64,000 nucleotides of DNA from Mesorhizobium_G sp049840935 (GCA_049840935.1 JASGJA010000005.1:62001-126000); one strand, 5' to 3'; numbered from the stretch's first letter, positions 1-8,737 are shown. The notes: a model not told the origin generated them from the letters alone. Made by a program: numbers and translations.

Positions 1-155
1 TTTGGGAGTCGGTTCGCCTCTGTCACGGACGGGCGTGGGTCGGGTTGCGCGGCGCGGTTGGCGAACTCCAAGCGCTCAATGGGCGACTGTAGGTCTTCAA
101 ATGAACTTGCACCGCGTGACCACAAATATTGGCGCTGCAATTCCGACATATTCAT
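1..155 (-). CDS. Partial unknown protein at left edge
   Basis: An ATG at 155 opens a frame of 51 codons that runs off the left end of the window without a stop. The visible part starts MNMSELQRQYLWSRG and is hydrophilic. It lies 3 bases after the stop of the small gene at 159-339 and so probably shares its transcript and the promoter at 364-392. I do not recognise the product. The only support is the open frame, its position behind a good promoter and the tight spacing, so it could be chance. If real, the mobile island extends beyond the window. Confidence 0.35.
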   Translation of the reverse strand, partial: MNMSELQRQYLWSRGASSFEDLQSPIERLEFANRAAQPDPRPSVTEANRLP

Positions 156-158
156 TGG

Positions 159-339
159 TCAATATTCCAGCAATGCAAGTCGAGCTTGCTTCTCTTGAAG
201 CGCACATAGAGCATTCCGCAGAATCGTTGAAGCTGTACAGCGGTTGCGTTCAGCCTGTTCTATAATCCAATCAAAATCCTGCGAACTGAATTTGGCCGCT
301 AGGGTCTTCGAATAGTTGAATTCGCTTTGGTCGTTCCAT
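159..339 (-). CDS. Small helical protein, frameshifted near its start
   Basis: Minus-strand reading gives a short, largely helical polypeptide (KTLAAKFSSQDFDWIIEQ, then a QEKQARLALLEY end) that stops at 159. The ATG at 339 has a GAGG Shine-Dalgarno six bases upstream and sits just below a strong promoter (364-392), but is out of frame with the body. The distance is one base over a multiple of three, so one extra base near 335-336 (a GG) would restore a protein of about 59 residues. Its size and composition recall small DNA-binding or antitoxin-like proteins, but no family can be named. The frameshift may be a sequence error. Confidence 0.35.
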
Positions 340-363
340 GTTTAACCTCATTTAGTTAACGTT

Positions 364-392
364 ACTATAAATTCTAAAAGATAAAATGTCAA
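364..392 (-). promoter_or_regulatory. Predicted sigma70-type promoter, leftward
   Basis: On the minus strand, TTGACA (387-392) is separated by exactly 17 bases from TATAGT (364-369). The 12 bases TTTTACTTGACA are identical to those of the promoter of the replication gene at 12755-12783. It would drive the small gene at 159-339 and the partial gene beyond it. Confidence 0.6.
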
Positions 393-782
393 GTAAAACG
401 GCATTCGTGGCTCATCTGCCCTCAACCTTCTCCCTCCTTTTTCTTGTTTTGTTTAGTGGCGTGCGAAGTTAATCTTGCTGGCGTAGGGTTAAAGGCGGCA
501 GCGTTTGGCTATACTGGGCGGTGGGTCCACTGGCCTGTGGTTCTAAGGCGGTTGATTTTATGGATTCAGGGATGAGTTCAGAAATGAACTTCACTTAACC
601 CAGACAGACATTAACCCACTACTCAAAGTCGCTTTATAGCCGATTTAACCACCCCGGACCCGCCTACCCAGATGGTTCCCTAGGGCCTTATTTTTAAACA
701 CTTTTTTGACTTCGTTAAACTTCTAAACGATCAAGCTTTCGAATGAGCGAGGTCGAGTAGTTCATAAGCAATAGATGAACGA
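393..782. other. Non-coding stretch left of the recombinase gene
   Basis: No convincing gene is seen here. It carries one copy of GGATGAGTTCAG (570-581), a sequence found again in the repeat region at 8371-8608. The bases that follow make a small imperfect palindrome (AGTTC at 575-579, GAACT at 586-590). Because it flanks the end of a serine recombinase gene it is a candidate location for a recombination site, but no attachment core can be proven from this window alone. Confidence 0.4.
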
Positions 783-1439
783 CTAGGCAGCGCGCCGCAG
801 TATTCGCGCCACGGTCACGTCAGACCAGTTGCCACCACGGGCAGTTGCTACCCCCATCTTGGTCAATGCGGTAGCTATCTCCGCGTAGGTCTTACCCGCT
901 TCGCGCATGGGTTGGATGACGGCGATGTGCTTGGCAGCGTGGGCGTCAGCATCGGCCTTCAATGCTTCGATCCGCGCCGCAGTCTTGGGCCGCAGACCGC
1001 CTAGCTTACGCCCACGGGACTTTGCAGCGGCTAATGCTGCTATGGTCCGCTTCGATATGAATTCGCGCTCTTGTTCGGCCAATGCGCTGTAAAGGTGCAA
1101 TTGGAAGTTATCGGCGTTTGGCATACAGGCCACGCGGAACCGGACTTTCTTGTCCTCTAGCAGCTTCGCTACAAAGCTCACGCGTCTAGAGAGACGATCC
1201 AGCTTTGCCACTAGAAGTTCAGTGCCGGGAGTGTTGCGAACCAGCGCCATCGCCTTGGCAAGCTCAGGGCGGTCATCGTCCGCGCCGGACCGCACTTCGG
1301 TGAACGTGGCGATGACTTCGGGCTTGTCAGCATAGCTGGACAGGAAGAGTTCTATATCCCGCTGCTGGGCCTCAATGCCAAGCCCGGACTCGCCTTGGCT
1401 GGCACGGCTGACTCTTTTGTAGATCACGTATTTCGTCAC
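783..1439 (-). CDS. Small serine recombinase (resolvase/invertase family)
   Basis: 218 residues. The N-terminal catalytic domain has the nucleophile serine in YKRVS (Ser11), the conserved KLDRLSR segment near residue 80-86 and an EREFISKRT helix around residue 125, all signatures of the serine recombinase family. The C-terminal third (TYAEIATALTKMG then DVTVARILRR) fits a helix-turn-helix DNA-binding domain. It lacks the large zinc-ribbon domain of phage integrases, so it belongs to the short resolvase/invertase type. It may catalyse integration, inversion or resolution for the island. No clear target site is visible beside it. Family assignment is firm, the specific role is inferred. Confidence 0.9.
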   Translation of the reverse strand: MTKYVIYKRVSRASQGESGLGIEAQQRDIELFLSSYADKPEVIATFTEVRSGADDDRPELAKAMALVRNTPGTELLVAKLDRLSRRVSFVAKLLEDKKVRFRVACMPNADNFQLHLYSALAEQEREFISKRTIAALAAAKSRGRKLGGLRPKTAARIEALKADADAHAAKHIAVIQPMREAGKTYAEIATALTKMGVATARGGNWSDVTVARILRRAA

Positions 1440-1887
1440 TGCCCTGAACTTCTGAACCCCTGTTTCAGAACAATAGCATGGAATCTTAAAAAGTCATCGG
1501 ACGTTGCGCTTGTCGGAGGATGAAAACAGAGCGTTTTCAAGTGGATGGTTAACGGTTCAAGTTTGGAAAAAAATCTAATGGAATGCGGGACAGGGCGTTA
1601 TGGCCATTGGTGATGGTAGAGACAATTTAGTTCAAATTTTCTCTGGGCCTAATGCTGGATATCCAAAAATGACATCGCACTGATACATTTCTAGTCATGC
1701 ACAGACAATAGACAAACGTTCTAAATCGGCGTCGGAAGGCGGCGCGCATTTAGTTGATGAACATTGTTCATAAAAAGCCCCATTTCCGGGAGGGTGGGTT
1801 GTGTAAAAATCCGCGCGAAATTCTCTATTAAGAACGAAGAGAGTTTGTCACTAGACTGCAAAGGTTCATGGCGCGATAGGCAGCTAG
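1440..1887. other. Intergenic region between divergent genes
   Basis: About 450 bases of low-GC DNA between the recombinase (leftward) and the secreted protein gene (rightward). It must hold both promoters, but I see no close match to a consensus promoter, no RNA gene and no long repeat. Confidence 0.4.
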
Positions 1888-2733
1888 ATGGACAATCGTT
1901 TGAGCCTTAAGGCGCTCCGAATCGCCTTCCTATCTTCTCTTTGCGCCGCAATAAGCGCGCTGAGCGCGCCAGCCAATGCAGGAAGCACCCAGCAACAACC
2001 GATAGTGGGCAACAATTGGTTAAGGATGGAAAGATGCCGCGAAGGGCATGGCGTCATTGACGTTGGAAACTTGCGTCTCCTCATTCCTCTAGGCAATAGC
2101 ATCATGTTCGACGTTCCGGGCGGTCCGAATAGTTCTGCTTTAACAAAGCGCATAGATGCCGGGTCAAATGAACTTCCGGGCTTTTGTCATGTTCCATTGG
2201 ATCAAAAGACACAGGTTTATGAAATACACTTTACGTTAAGAAGAAATAACGACTGCTATCTATTAATGACTAGCAAATTTGGGTGGAAATATCATTTACA
2301 ATGGATGAAAAACTATTGCACAACTATCGAACACGATTCCCTTAAACCAACAGACTTTGAGTATCCAACATATTTTCATTTAAGGGATTCTGATCGCATA
2401 TACGATGTCAATAATAGATATATGAATAAATTGACAGTTGATTATCAGACAAGGTTTTTTAATGTCTATATAGGAGGGAGGCAAGGGCGTGAGAAAATAT
2501 ACGTCTCGCCATTGGATAGTTCCGAGAAATTTTCTTACAGTTGTTCTAAGATACCTATTTTAAGGCCATTTGATGGGCAGAGATTATCTTGTTGGCTTGC
2601 GATGGGTGATCCCCCATATTCGCTGGCTATCAGAACCACCGTTCCATTAAATGAACTAGACCGCCTCTATCTTATCTACTTGAATACGCGCGCTGCAATT
2701 AACGAGATGCAACTCGCCGTTGCTGCGTTTTAG
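1888..2733 (+). CDS. Secreted cysteine-containing protein of unknown function
   Basis: 281 residues. The N-terminus (MDNRLSLKALRIAFLSSLCA...) is a typical Sec signal peptide with probable cleavage after SAPANA near residue 30. The mature part has about seven scattered cysteines (in MERCREGH, GFCHVP, NDCYLL, NYCTT, YSCSK and LSCWLA), suggesting disulfides in the periplasm, and is rich in aromatic and Asn/Asp residues. Codon use is clearly more AT-rich than the chromosomal genes to the right, in line with horizontal transfer. It is convergent with the nuclease gene at 2818-5382, 84 bases away. I recognise no family. Confidence 0.7.
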   Translation: MDNRLSLKALRIAFLSSLCAAISALSAPANAGSTQQQPIVGNNWLRMERCREGHGVIDVGNLRLLIPLGNSIMFDVPGGPNSSALTKRIDAGSNELPGFCHVPLDQKTQVYEIHFTLRRNNDCYLLMTSKFGWKYHLQWMKNYCTTIEHDSLKPTDFEYPTYFHLRDSDRIYDVNNRYMNKLTVDYQTRFFNVYIGGRQGREKIYVSPLDSSEKFSYSCSKIPILRPFDGQRLSCWLAMGDPPYSLAIRTTVPLNELDRLYLIYLNTRAAINEMQLAVAAF

Positions 2734-2817
2734 CAAAGCAGGACTAACCAAAGTACTCCTCTGACGCGGGCGTCTATTTTCCACCTTGCTCTGCACCTCT
2801 AGGCGCGAAATCGCGCA

Positions 2818-5382
2818 CTAATCATCCGGAATTTCTTCAAGCGCAGCGTGGCCAATCAAGTCATCTAAATCTTCAAGCGTCAGAAGATTAGCCCTGATAC
2901 CAGAATCCGATAGCTTAGAAGTCAACTCGGTCAGCTTGCTGCGAAGTCTAGGGGTCTCATCCGCCATAACTCCGAGCGTGACCACATCGGGACGGATGCG
3001 CTTGGCGACAGTTACGATGGGATCAATCGCAATATCCCGTTCCGAACTTTTCACCTCACATAAGTGGACTTCACCGTCCACTACGCACAACAAATCAATT
3101 TCATTGGTCGGACCGATTTGCTGTTCATGCGGGTAGTCATCAAATAATTCGCTCGGACCAAGAAAATAAAACGTGTTCTTGGCGCTATTTTCGAGACGGA
3201 TGAGCGTCCATATCAACGCTAAGAGTCCATGTTCCTTCAAGGCTTCAAGAACGAAGCCGTTGAGCCGGAAATCCCATGCTCGGTTGACGGGCGCGCGTCG
3301 TGTTTTTCCGCACACATCACACCGAAGTTGTGGCTTGAGCGTATCAATTGGATTCCAGTTGGTGTGGAAGCATTGCGTACAGCGCCAAGTGTACCCCTGA
3401 TGGATTACCTTTGCGCGGCAGAGAGACGCAACAGAAACGGGGAGTGATTTTTCGGCTCTCTCGATCCAATAATCATGGTCGCTCCCGATTCTGTGTTTTT
3501 GAAGATTCTCGCGCTCCTTTGCCAACAGCGGCTCGTAGATCGATTTCAATTCATCGAAGTCTACAATCTTGGACGGCGTCCGGATTTCGCGAGCCAAGGT
3601 TTCGACCAGTCTAGCTAATCGCTCCCATTCCGCTTCCGTTTCGATTGTCCCGCTTTTCAACTTTTTATGGAGTTTTTGGCGGATTTCATCCCGTCGATCC
3701 GCTCCAGCTACCGCACCTAGCCGCTCAAAGACGCTCATCCAAAAAGGATGGAGTAAGATTCTCCCAGCGATTTGCAGGTCGCCAAAAAGCCGTAACGTTC
3801 CAAGAAGGTATCGGCCTTTATCGGATGGACGCGACCATCGGTATTCGTTCTCTCCCCTAATTGCGGCTTTAGAAGGCGAAGGCGGTTGCCAATCGTTTCC
3901 TTGCTGTATCGCGTAGTGAAATGCGACATCATCGTCCGGCAAGGTTACAGCCGGACATTCTTCATCAAACCCTAAATAAGCGGTTAGATGGCCTTCCACG
4001 GTAGTTCTGGGAGTACATAGATTGTTTAGCCTGCCCTGATAGGGCCGCAGAAATGCACCCGTCATTCGCAACCTTCTTGGTAGAAGCCATCGATTGCGCA
4101 CGTTTGAATAACGCGAATGATTGGTCTCGCGCTCCAAATCGAGATCGATTGCCCAAAGTCCAGCGGTTGCGCGAGAGGGGGTTTGGATGCCCTGCAAGTG
4201 TGCAATCAATGGCGCAGGAGGGTGTACTGTCGGCCCATCTAGCTCGAAACGCTTCCAAGTCGTTCGGTGATTGAAAATCCGGCCAGTCACCAATGCTTTG
4301 TATCTTTCCAGAGAATCCGAGGCCGGTATCAGATCGTCTATTTTTGAGATCGAACTGATCGAATAGGTATTCCAACGATCAATATCATTCAGCTTGCGAT
4401 GGATCGCGTCCAACGTGCTTTTATCGGTATCGATGGATGCAATTTTAACGTGTGGGGTGCTGTTGGACTGCTGAACGCCGCTTCGCGCTTTGATGAACTC
4501 CACGAGAGCATTCACGAAATCCGGATCGGTAAATCGATCTGGAGAAACCAAGAGGCAGAAGCATTCTCTCCCTATGTAACTTGGCGCGAAGTGCCGCAAA
4601 TACCAGAATAACAGTCTATCGTGAAAGCTATCACCTACTACCAGAGTGAATGATCCGTCGTATCGACTTAAATCAATCCGTGGCGTTTCATCAGCAGACA
4701 GTTGGGAAATCCCAAAGCTGTTCCTATGTGTCGCCATAAACTTCAAAAGCGCGGTCGTGCTGTGCGCAATATGCTGTCCATCTCTTAATCGATATCTCGA
4801 TTCAATGAGATTTTGTTCCGTGGTCAACATGATCGACCGAACGGAATCCGCTAGGCTGTCTTGGAGCGGCCAAGCACCAAACGACGCATATGGAGTACCA
4901 AAGTTCGAGACGACAAAGTCGTCCCATTCCTCGCCGGGGGGATAGTCCGGGACCAATATCGGTCTTGGCGATGAGGCGGGATTCAGTCTCGCATATTTCA
5001 GGGCAACCGACAGCGAACTGAGGCAGTGCATTGGAAGCTGCGGCACCCAGTATCGTGAAGCATGGATGCGATCAGTAATAGGTTCATGCAACTTGAGATG
5101 TGACGGACCTAGCCGTTCATTGAGATCGATGACCGTTTCATCTGATAATCGCGCGTATGAATAAATGATATCGGCATCATAAACTTCTAGCCACTTGCTC
5201 CATTCAGGTCTGATCGCGCCATTTTCGCAAGGGACGATAAGGCTGAAACGGCCTCCCCAGCGGCTGTAGCAATCGGCAAAAACCGCTTCCAACACGTCAG
5301 AAGCATTGCCGTCATCTTCTACCAAGAAGGCCACTCTGATCGGTCTAGCGCGAACATAGCCGGACAGGTTGCTGGTATCCAT
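2818..5382 (-). CDS. Large protein with zinc ribbon and PD-(D/E)XK nuclease motif
   Basis: 854 residues from the ATG at 5382 (AGGAA about nine bases upstream); an 18-codon longer start is possible. The N-terminus reads VAFLVEDDGNASDVLEAVF and then WGGRFSLIVP, an alpha/beta fold I cannot name. Cys668, Cys671, Cys688 and Cys691 form a CxxC-x16-CxxC zinc ribbon. Just after it comes a PD-(D/E)XK active-site pattern: Asp763 in NEIDLLC, then Glu776 and Lys778 in LCEVKSS, each on a predicted strand. That pattern is typical of restriction-type nucleases. The size, the multidomain plan and the place in a mobile island next to a recombinase suggest a defence or DNA-processing enzyme. No methylase or helicase partner is adjacent. 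Function is inferred, the nuclease motif is seen. Confidence 0.7.
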   Translation of the reverse strand: MDTSNLSGYVRARPIRVAFLVEDDGNASDVLEAVFADCYSRWGGRFSLIVPCENGAIRPEWSKWLEVYDADIIYSYARLSDETVIDLNERLGPSHLKLHEPITDRIHASRYWVPQLPMHCLSSLSVALKYARLNPASSPRPILVPDYPPGEEWDDFVVSNFGTPYASFGAWPLQDSLADSVRSIMLTTEQNLIESRYRLRDGQHIAHSTTALLKFMATHRNSFGISQLSADETPRIDLSRYDGSFTLVVGDSFHDRLLFWYLRHFAPSYIGRECFCLLVSPDRFTDPDFVNALVEFIKARSGVQQSNSTPHVKIASIDTDKSTLDAIHRKLNDIDRWNTYSISSISKIDDLIPASDSLERYKALVTGRIFNHRTTWKRFELDGPTVHPPAPLIAHLQGIQTPSRATAGLWAIDLDLERETNHSRYSNVRNRWLLPRRLRMTGAFLRPYQGRLNNLCTPRTTVEGHLTAYLGFDEECPAVTLPDDDVAFHYAIQQGNDWQPPSPSKAAIRGENEYRWSRPSDKGRYLLGTLRLFGDLQIAGRILLHPFWMSVFERLGAVAGADRRDEIRQKLHKKLKSGTIETEAEWERLARLVETLAREIRTPSKIVDFDELKSIYEPLLAKERENLQKHRIGSDHDYWIERAEKSLPVSVASLCRAKVIHQGYTWRCTQCFHTNWNPIDTLKPQLRCDVCGKTRRAPVNRAWDFRLNGFVLEALKEHGLLALIWTLIRLENSAKNTFYFLGPSELFDDYPHEQQIGPTNEIDLLCVVDGEVHLCEVKSSERDIAIDPIVTVAKRIRPDVVTLGVMADETPRLRSKLTELTSKLSDSGIRANLLTLEDLDDLIGHAALEEIPDD

Positions 5383-5527
5383 GCTTGTACGTTCCTTGGT
5401 TGGGAAGCAAATGATAAAAAGAAGAGCATGATGCACTAGAAGGCGGTCGATTCAGTTTAGGATATCCAAACAATTGATCTGGCGATGGTAACGCGGAAGC
5501 AAATGCGTTCGGATATCGTGCGAGCCG

Positions 5528-6368
5528 ATGAAGCGATTCCTGATTTGGAGTGTTGTAGGCATATCTGTCTTGTGGTTGGCGATTGCGCTGTTCACGGGCG
5601 ATCGAAAGCCACGATGGCTGAGCGAAGACGAGATCGAACTTTTGGCTTCCGATTTGTATCTCCGTGTTGGAGGCGCATCGCTGGTTCTCCCTTTCATCGC
5701 ATCAGATTCCGCGAAATCCTGGGTATTCGTTCTCACTTGGCAAGAAGCCAAGTTGGGAAGAGGTACAAGCTGCGAGGCGAGAGTTCGTTAGCCGCGCTTC
5801 CGATCCGGCTAACCCGCTGGAACTGCCGGTCGTTGGTGTCACCATTCGAATGTACGGTGCGAACGACTTCGGCAATGGGATCGGACGGGTTTGTCCTCTG
5901 CTGGATAGGGTCTGGTCGAAGGAAGTTTGCGAAAACCCATTCTCAGCAATCACACAGTCGCTGCCGGAGAGTTTCGAACTACTGGATTTGAAACAGTTGC
6001 ATAGCTCGCCGAAACCCGATGTTCGCAATTGCCTTTACCCAGATCACCAGAAGACAGCAAAGTTCATTCTCGCAGGCGATCCACCGACCCTCTGTGAAAC
6101 TGGGCAAGTGTCCTCAAGTACGAGGTACTACACCGCTGTGATCAGAATCGCAGGCGATCTAGGGGCAAAATGGTACGTTGACGACTCTGAGCAGGAAACC
6201 GGCTACCAACAAGCAGGGCGCGAGGGTGCTGCTATTGCATCTTTTGCCCTCCATGGGGTCTCGCTTCAAGAGAACTACCAGCCTCTGATTGAGGCAGCAT
6301 GCAGGCTACGACGCCCCGATTCACCATCATCGCGGCAAGGTCCAGCTTGTGGTGACAAATCCAACTAG
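5528..6368 (+). CDS. Membrane-anchored unknown protein, frameshifted
   Basis: The first part (from the ATG at 5528) has an N-terminal hydrophobic helix (FLIWSVVGISVLWLAIALF) and then reads up to ASDSAK. The rest continues in the next frame with GYSFSLGKKPSWEEVQAARREF to the stop at 6368. Total length is one base over a multiple of three; removing one A from the AAA at 5714-5716 gives a continuous protein of about 279 residues with a single N-terminal anchor. The remainder is hydrophilic with several cysteines. No known family recognised. It starts a rightward run of three small genes, possibly one operon, divergent from the nuclease gene. Confidence 0.55.
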
Positions 6369-6377
6369 CCGGTGATA

Positions 6378-6686
6378 ATGCTCGTGGCAACAAACTTTAG
6401 ACAGACCAGACCCGCCGCAATGGAAATGACCCCAGTCGTAGTTCTTTTCGTTATCCTAACAATCCTCTTTTACAGCGTTCTGAATGAGGTTCGCGAGCTA
6501 GTATTTTATCGCAAGCGCAACTGGGATTTTAGCAAAGATAATAGGTATTCCGGAACCTATTTTGTCGGTGAATCAAGCACGATCCAGTCAAATAGGGGGC
6601 GGGTGCTATTTGGCCGACCTCTCGCAATAGCAGTCATGGCGATTATAGCTCTGGGGATTGGGTTGGGAACATATACTGGCGATTGA
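6378..6686 (+). CDS. Small membrane protein of unknown function
   Basis: About 102 residues from the ATG at 6378 (GGTG a few bases upstream); a start at 6420 would give 88. It has one hydrophobic helix near the start (PVVVLFVILTILFYSVL), a polar central part with RKRNWDFSKDNRYSGTYF, and a second hydrophobic helix near the C-terminus (LAIAVMAIIALGIGLG). It begins 9 bases after the preceding gene and likely shares its transcript. No family recognised. Confidence 0.5.
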   Translation: MLVATNFRQTRPAAMEMTPVVVLFVILTILFYSVLNEVRELVFYRKRNWDFSKDNRYSGTYFVGESSTIQSNRGRVLFGRPLAIAVMAIIALGIGLGTYTGD

Positions 6687-6767
6687 GTGTTGCGTCTCAA
6701 GGTGTTTTTCGTAGCTTTGCCCAATGCTCTCTCAAATCGATTTCACCTTTCAAGAATTGGATCGAGA

Positions 6768-7142
6768 ATGCGTTTTTGTATCGGTTTCTGCCTGCTCTTC
6801 GTTTTGACAGCGCCGTCTAGCGCTATGGAAACGCAGGCGGCCTTTACTGCGCGCCTTGAGAAGCTGATATCCAATTACCTTCTCAACAATTATGCTATAA
6901 GAAGCTTTCAGCCGATTCACGATTCGAGCAAGTCAACGATTGTTTTCAAAATTCGGCGAGACGGGTCGCTCAGTCAGGTCAATGTAATTTCCTCTAACAT
7001 GCCCGCATCGTTGCAGAAGGTCATCGTTCAAGAGTTAAAGCGTGCGCCAAGGATTAAGAACCTTCCGCCTCCTGCGGTCGGTCCCAAGTTTATATTACCT
7101 GTCAAGCTGAACGCCCTACCGGCTCCACAACCCTCACCGTGA
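6768..7142 (+). CDS. Secreted protein with a TonB C-terminal-like domain
   Basis: 124 residues from the ATG at 6768, chosen because it opens directly with a signal peptide (MRFCIGFCLLFVLTAPSSA). After cleavage the mature chain contains STIVFKIRRDGSLSQVNVIS and later ELKRAPRIKNLPPP, which match the strand-turn-strand and helix pattern of the TonB C-terminal fold (F.I..DG.v..v.v..SS, then a helix and a Pro-rich exit). It lacks the N-terminal membrane anchor and Pro-rich spacer of real TonB, so it is not an energy transducer of the usual kind. Its role is unknown; it follows two small membrane-protein genes. Confidence 0.6.
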   Translation: MRFCIGFCLLFVLTAPSSAMETQAAFTARLEKLISNYLLNNYAIRSFQPIHDSSKSTIVFKIRRDGSLSQVNVISSNMPASLQKVIVQELKRAPRIKNLPPPAVGPKFILPVKLNALPAPQPSP

Positions 7143-7252
7143 TCGTGGAAGTTTCTTTTCCGCATAAGAGCATTGGGTTGGCCAAAACCTGATGATGTCG
7201 CGGAGGATCAAAGGGCCGGACGATTGGGCTGTTGATGTCGTTTTGCCGCTAC

Positions 7253-7627
7253 CTAATTTCTTCCAAACGATCCACTGGAATCACCGAACCGATTCCGACC
7301 CGGCGTGGAAGGAAGGCAGTACAGTACAAGAATCCAGATAAATCCGACCAATGGGATGAGCATTATTAAAAGCCACCATCCACTGCGATCAGTATCGTGA
7401 AGACGGCGGACACTCACAGATAGCGATGGAATGAAGTTAAACAAGCCGAAAATGCCGCTTAGGAGTCCGGCTCCGTTGTCTTGGTCATAAGTTCCAATCA
7501 TTAAATCTGCTATCGTGAGAACGATGCTGATGATCACTGTCCAGAGAAGAAATAGCCAAAAGTCCTTGCGCGTAGCGCGATCCGAGAAGTTGAAATAGTT
7601 TCTGATGGCTGTTGCGTACGCGCCCAA
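7253..7627 (-). CDS. DUF805 family membrane protein
   Basis: 124 residues. The start YFNFSDRATRKDFWLFLLW, the VRRLHDTDRSGWWLL segment and the end LPSTPGRNRFG are the hallmark of the DUF805 (YhaH/YhaI-like) inner-membrane family. About three to four membrane segments are visible. The function of the family is not established. It is convergent with the TonB-like gene at 6768-7142. Confidence 0.85.
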   Translation of the reverse strand: MGAYATAIRNYFNFSDRATRKDFWLFLLWTVIISIVLTIADLMIGTYDQDNGAGLLSGIFGLFNFIPSLSVSVRRLHDTDRSGWWLLIMLIPLVGFIWILVLYCLPSTPGRNRFGDSSGSFGRN

Positions 7628-7756
7628 TCGTCAATCTCCACATCATTGAAATAAGATGGACTAATTTGATCACGATGAACTTTCAAAAACGTGAAATGAT
7701 ATTTGGGTATTCGATGTGTGAGAGATGGAGAAATGCGGACTGTGACAGCAGCACCG

Positions 7757-8146
7757 TCAGTCAAAGCGCGCAGGTTTACCGAATACGATTACAGGGCCGA
7801 ATTCTTCAAGCACGTTGGGTTTGCGGCTTCGAACGAACTGCAAAAACGCGTCGTATTCAGCCGGTTCGAGTAGTGCTGCAAACGCTCCGCCAGCCAAAAT
7901 CCGGTCAAGTTTGTTTGGATGCTTCGTGTAAATGATAATCCGGTGAAACGGCTTGGTATCGTACCTGATACGCGTAACGTCCTCCCAACGCGCCTCACGC
8001 CATCCAAGCGGTCCGGAGACACCGACCTTGTCTGTTGTTAGGGTATGAGGAACAGACTTCCGCGACATTCGAAGTAAAAGTATGCCAACACTTGCCAAGA
8101 ACAGAGCCAATCCCGCATGGAATAGCGAGCGGAGATATGTTGGCAT
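7757..8146 (-). CDS. Membrane-anchored hypothetical protein
   Basis: 129 residues. An N-terminal hydrophobic segment (LFHAGLALFLASVGILLLRM) is followed by a soluble domain with GPLGWREARWEDVTRIRYDT and FHRIIIYTKHPNKLD, a pattern similar to small PH-like membrane-associated domains (strand, helix-edge, strand). It ends with an acidic/aromatic helix. No specific family can be named. It lies upstream of the DUF805 gene on the same strand with a gap of about 130 bases. Confidence 0.55.
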   Translation of the reverse strand: MPTYLRSLFHAGLALFLASVGILLLRMSRKSVPHTLTTDKVGVSGPLGWREARWEDVTRIRYDTKPFHRIIIYTKHPNKLDRILAGGAFAALLEPAEYDAFLQFVRSRKPNVLEEFGPVIVFGKPARFD

Positions 8147-8293
8147 CAGGGCAATTAGACGGCCTTGTGGGGACGATGGTCGCCGGTCCGGATATGAGTG
8201 AATGGTGCCTCAGCCATGCCATGTAGCGGAACGGATGGTAGTGCGACCCATCCGCACCACTTTGCACTTGTCTTGAAATGCTCACTTCATCGA

Positions 8294-8314
8294 AGGGCTA
8301 CCCTCGCTAGCCCT
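8294..8314. repeat. Short hairpin
   Basis: AGGGCTA and TAGCCCT flank a 7-base loop; one more A-T pair can be added outside. There is no T-run on either side, so a terminator function is doubtful. Confidence 0.4.
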
Positions 8315-8370
8315 TAACCCATACCTTCATTCCTGATCTTTTAATAACGTACATGCCGTTCGTTTGCGAT

Positions 8371-8608
8371 GTGAACTCAACCCGATAGTGAGAAGCATCT
8401 GAACTCATCCTGTGCCGGTTACGGCTGGGTCGGCTGACTGTATTCAGGCCGGGAGGCTGGCGCGTGATCTGTATCGGCTAGGTTCGGCTGGATGATGGAA
8501 CGCACGCTGGAAGGATGGGAGGGGAGCCGGATGAGTTCAGACTGAGCCGAGGAGTATGGGGCTGGCGTCAATCGTCTGGTAGATTGATGGTGAGCGGGTT
8601 GAGTTCAG
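8371..8608. repeat. Nested inverted repeats, candidate origin or recombination site
   Basis: On the left are GTGAACTCAACCC (8371-8383) and CTGAACTCATCC (about 8399-8410). On the right are their inverted counterparts in mirrored order, GGATGAGTTCAG (8529-8540) and GGGTTGAGTTCAG (8596-8608). The right-hand copies also form a direct repeat GAGTTCAGACTGAG (8533-8546 and 8601-8614). Pairs of CGGCT boxes lie between. Another GGATGAGTTCAG sits at 570-581. Confidence 0.6.
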
Positions 8609-8737
8609 ACTGAGTGGCATGTCAAGACAGGGGCGAAGCCGAGTGGGGCTTTACCGGCGTCTCGGAGAATCGAGTTTTTGAGTAATTTTATTTCCGGCGA
8701 AAATATCTGTTTATTTTCAATATTTTATAGAGATTTT

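Noticed and set aside
2..265. Open plus-strand frame of 87 codons at the left edge
   Set aside because: No ribosome site and antisense to the better supported leftward genes behind the promoter at 364-392.
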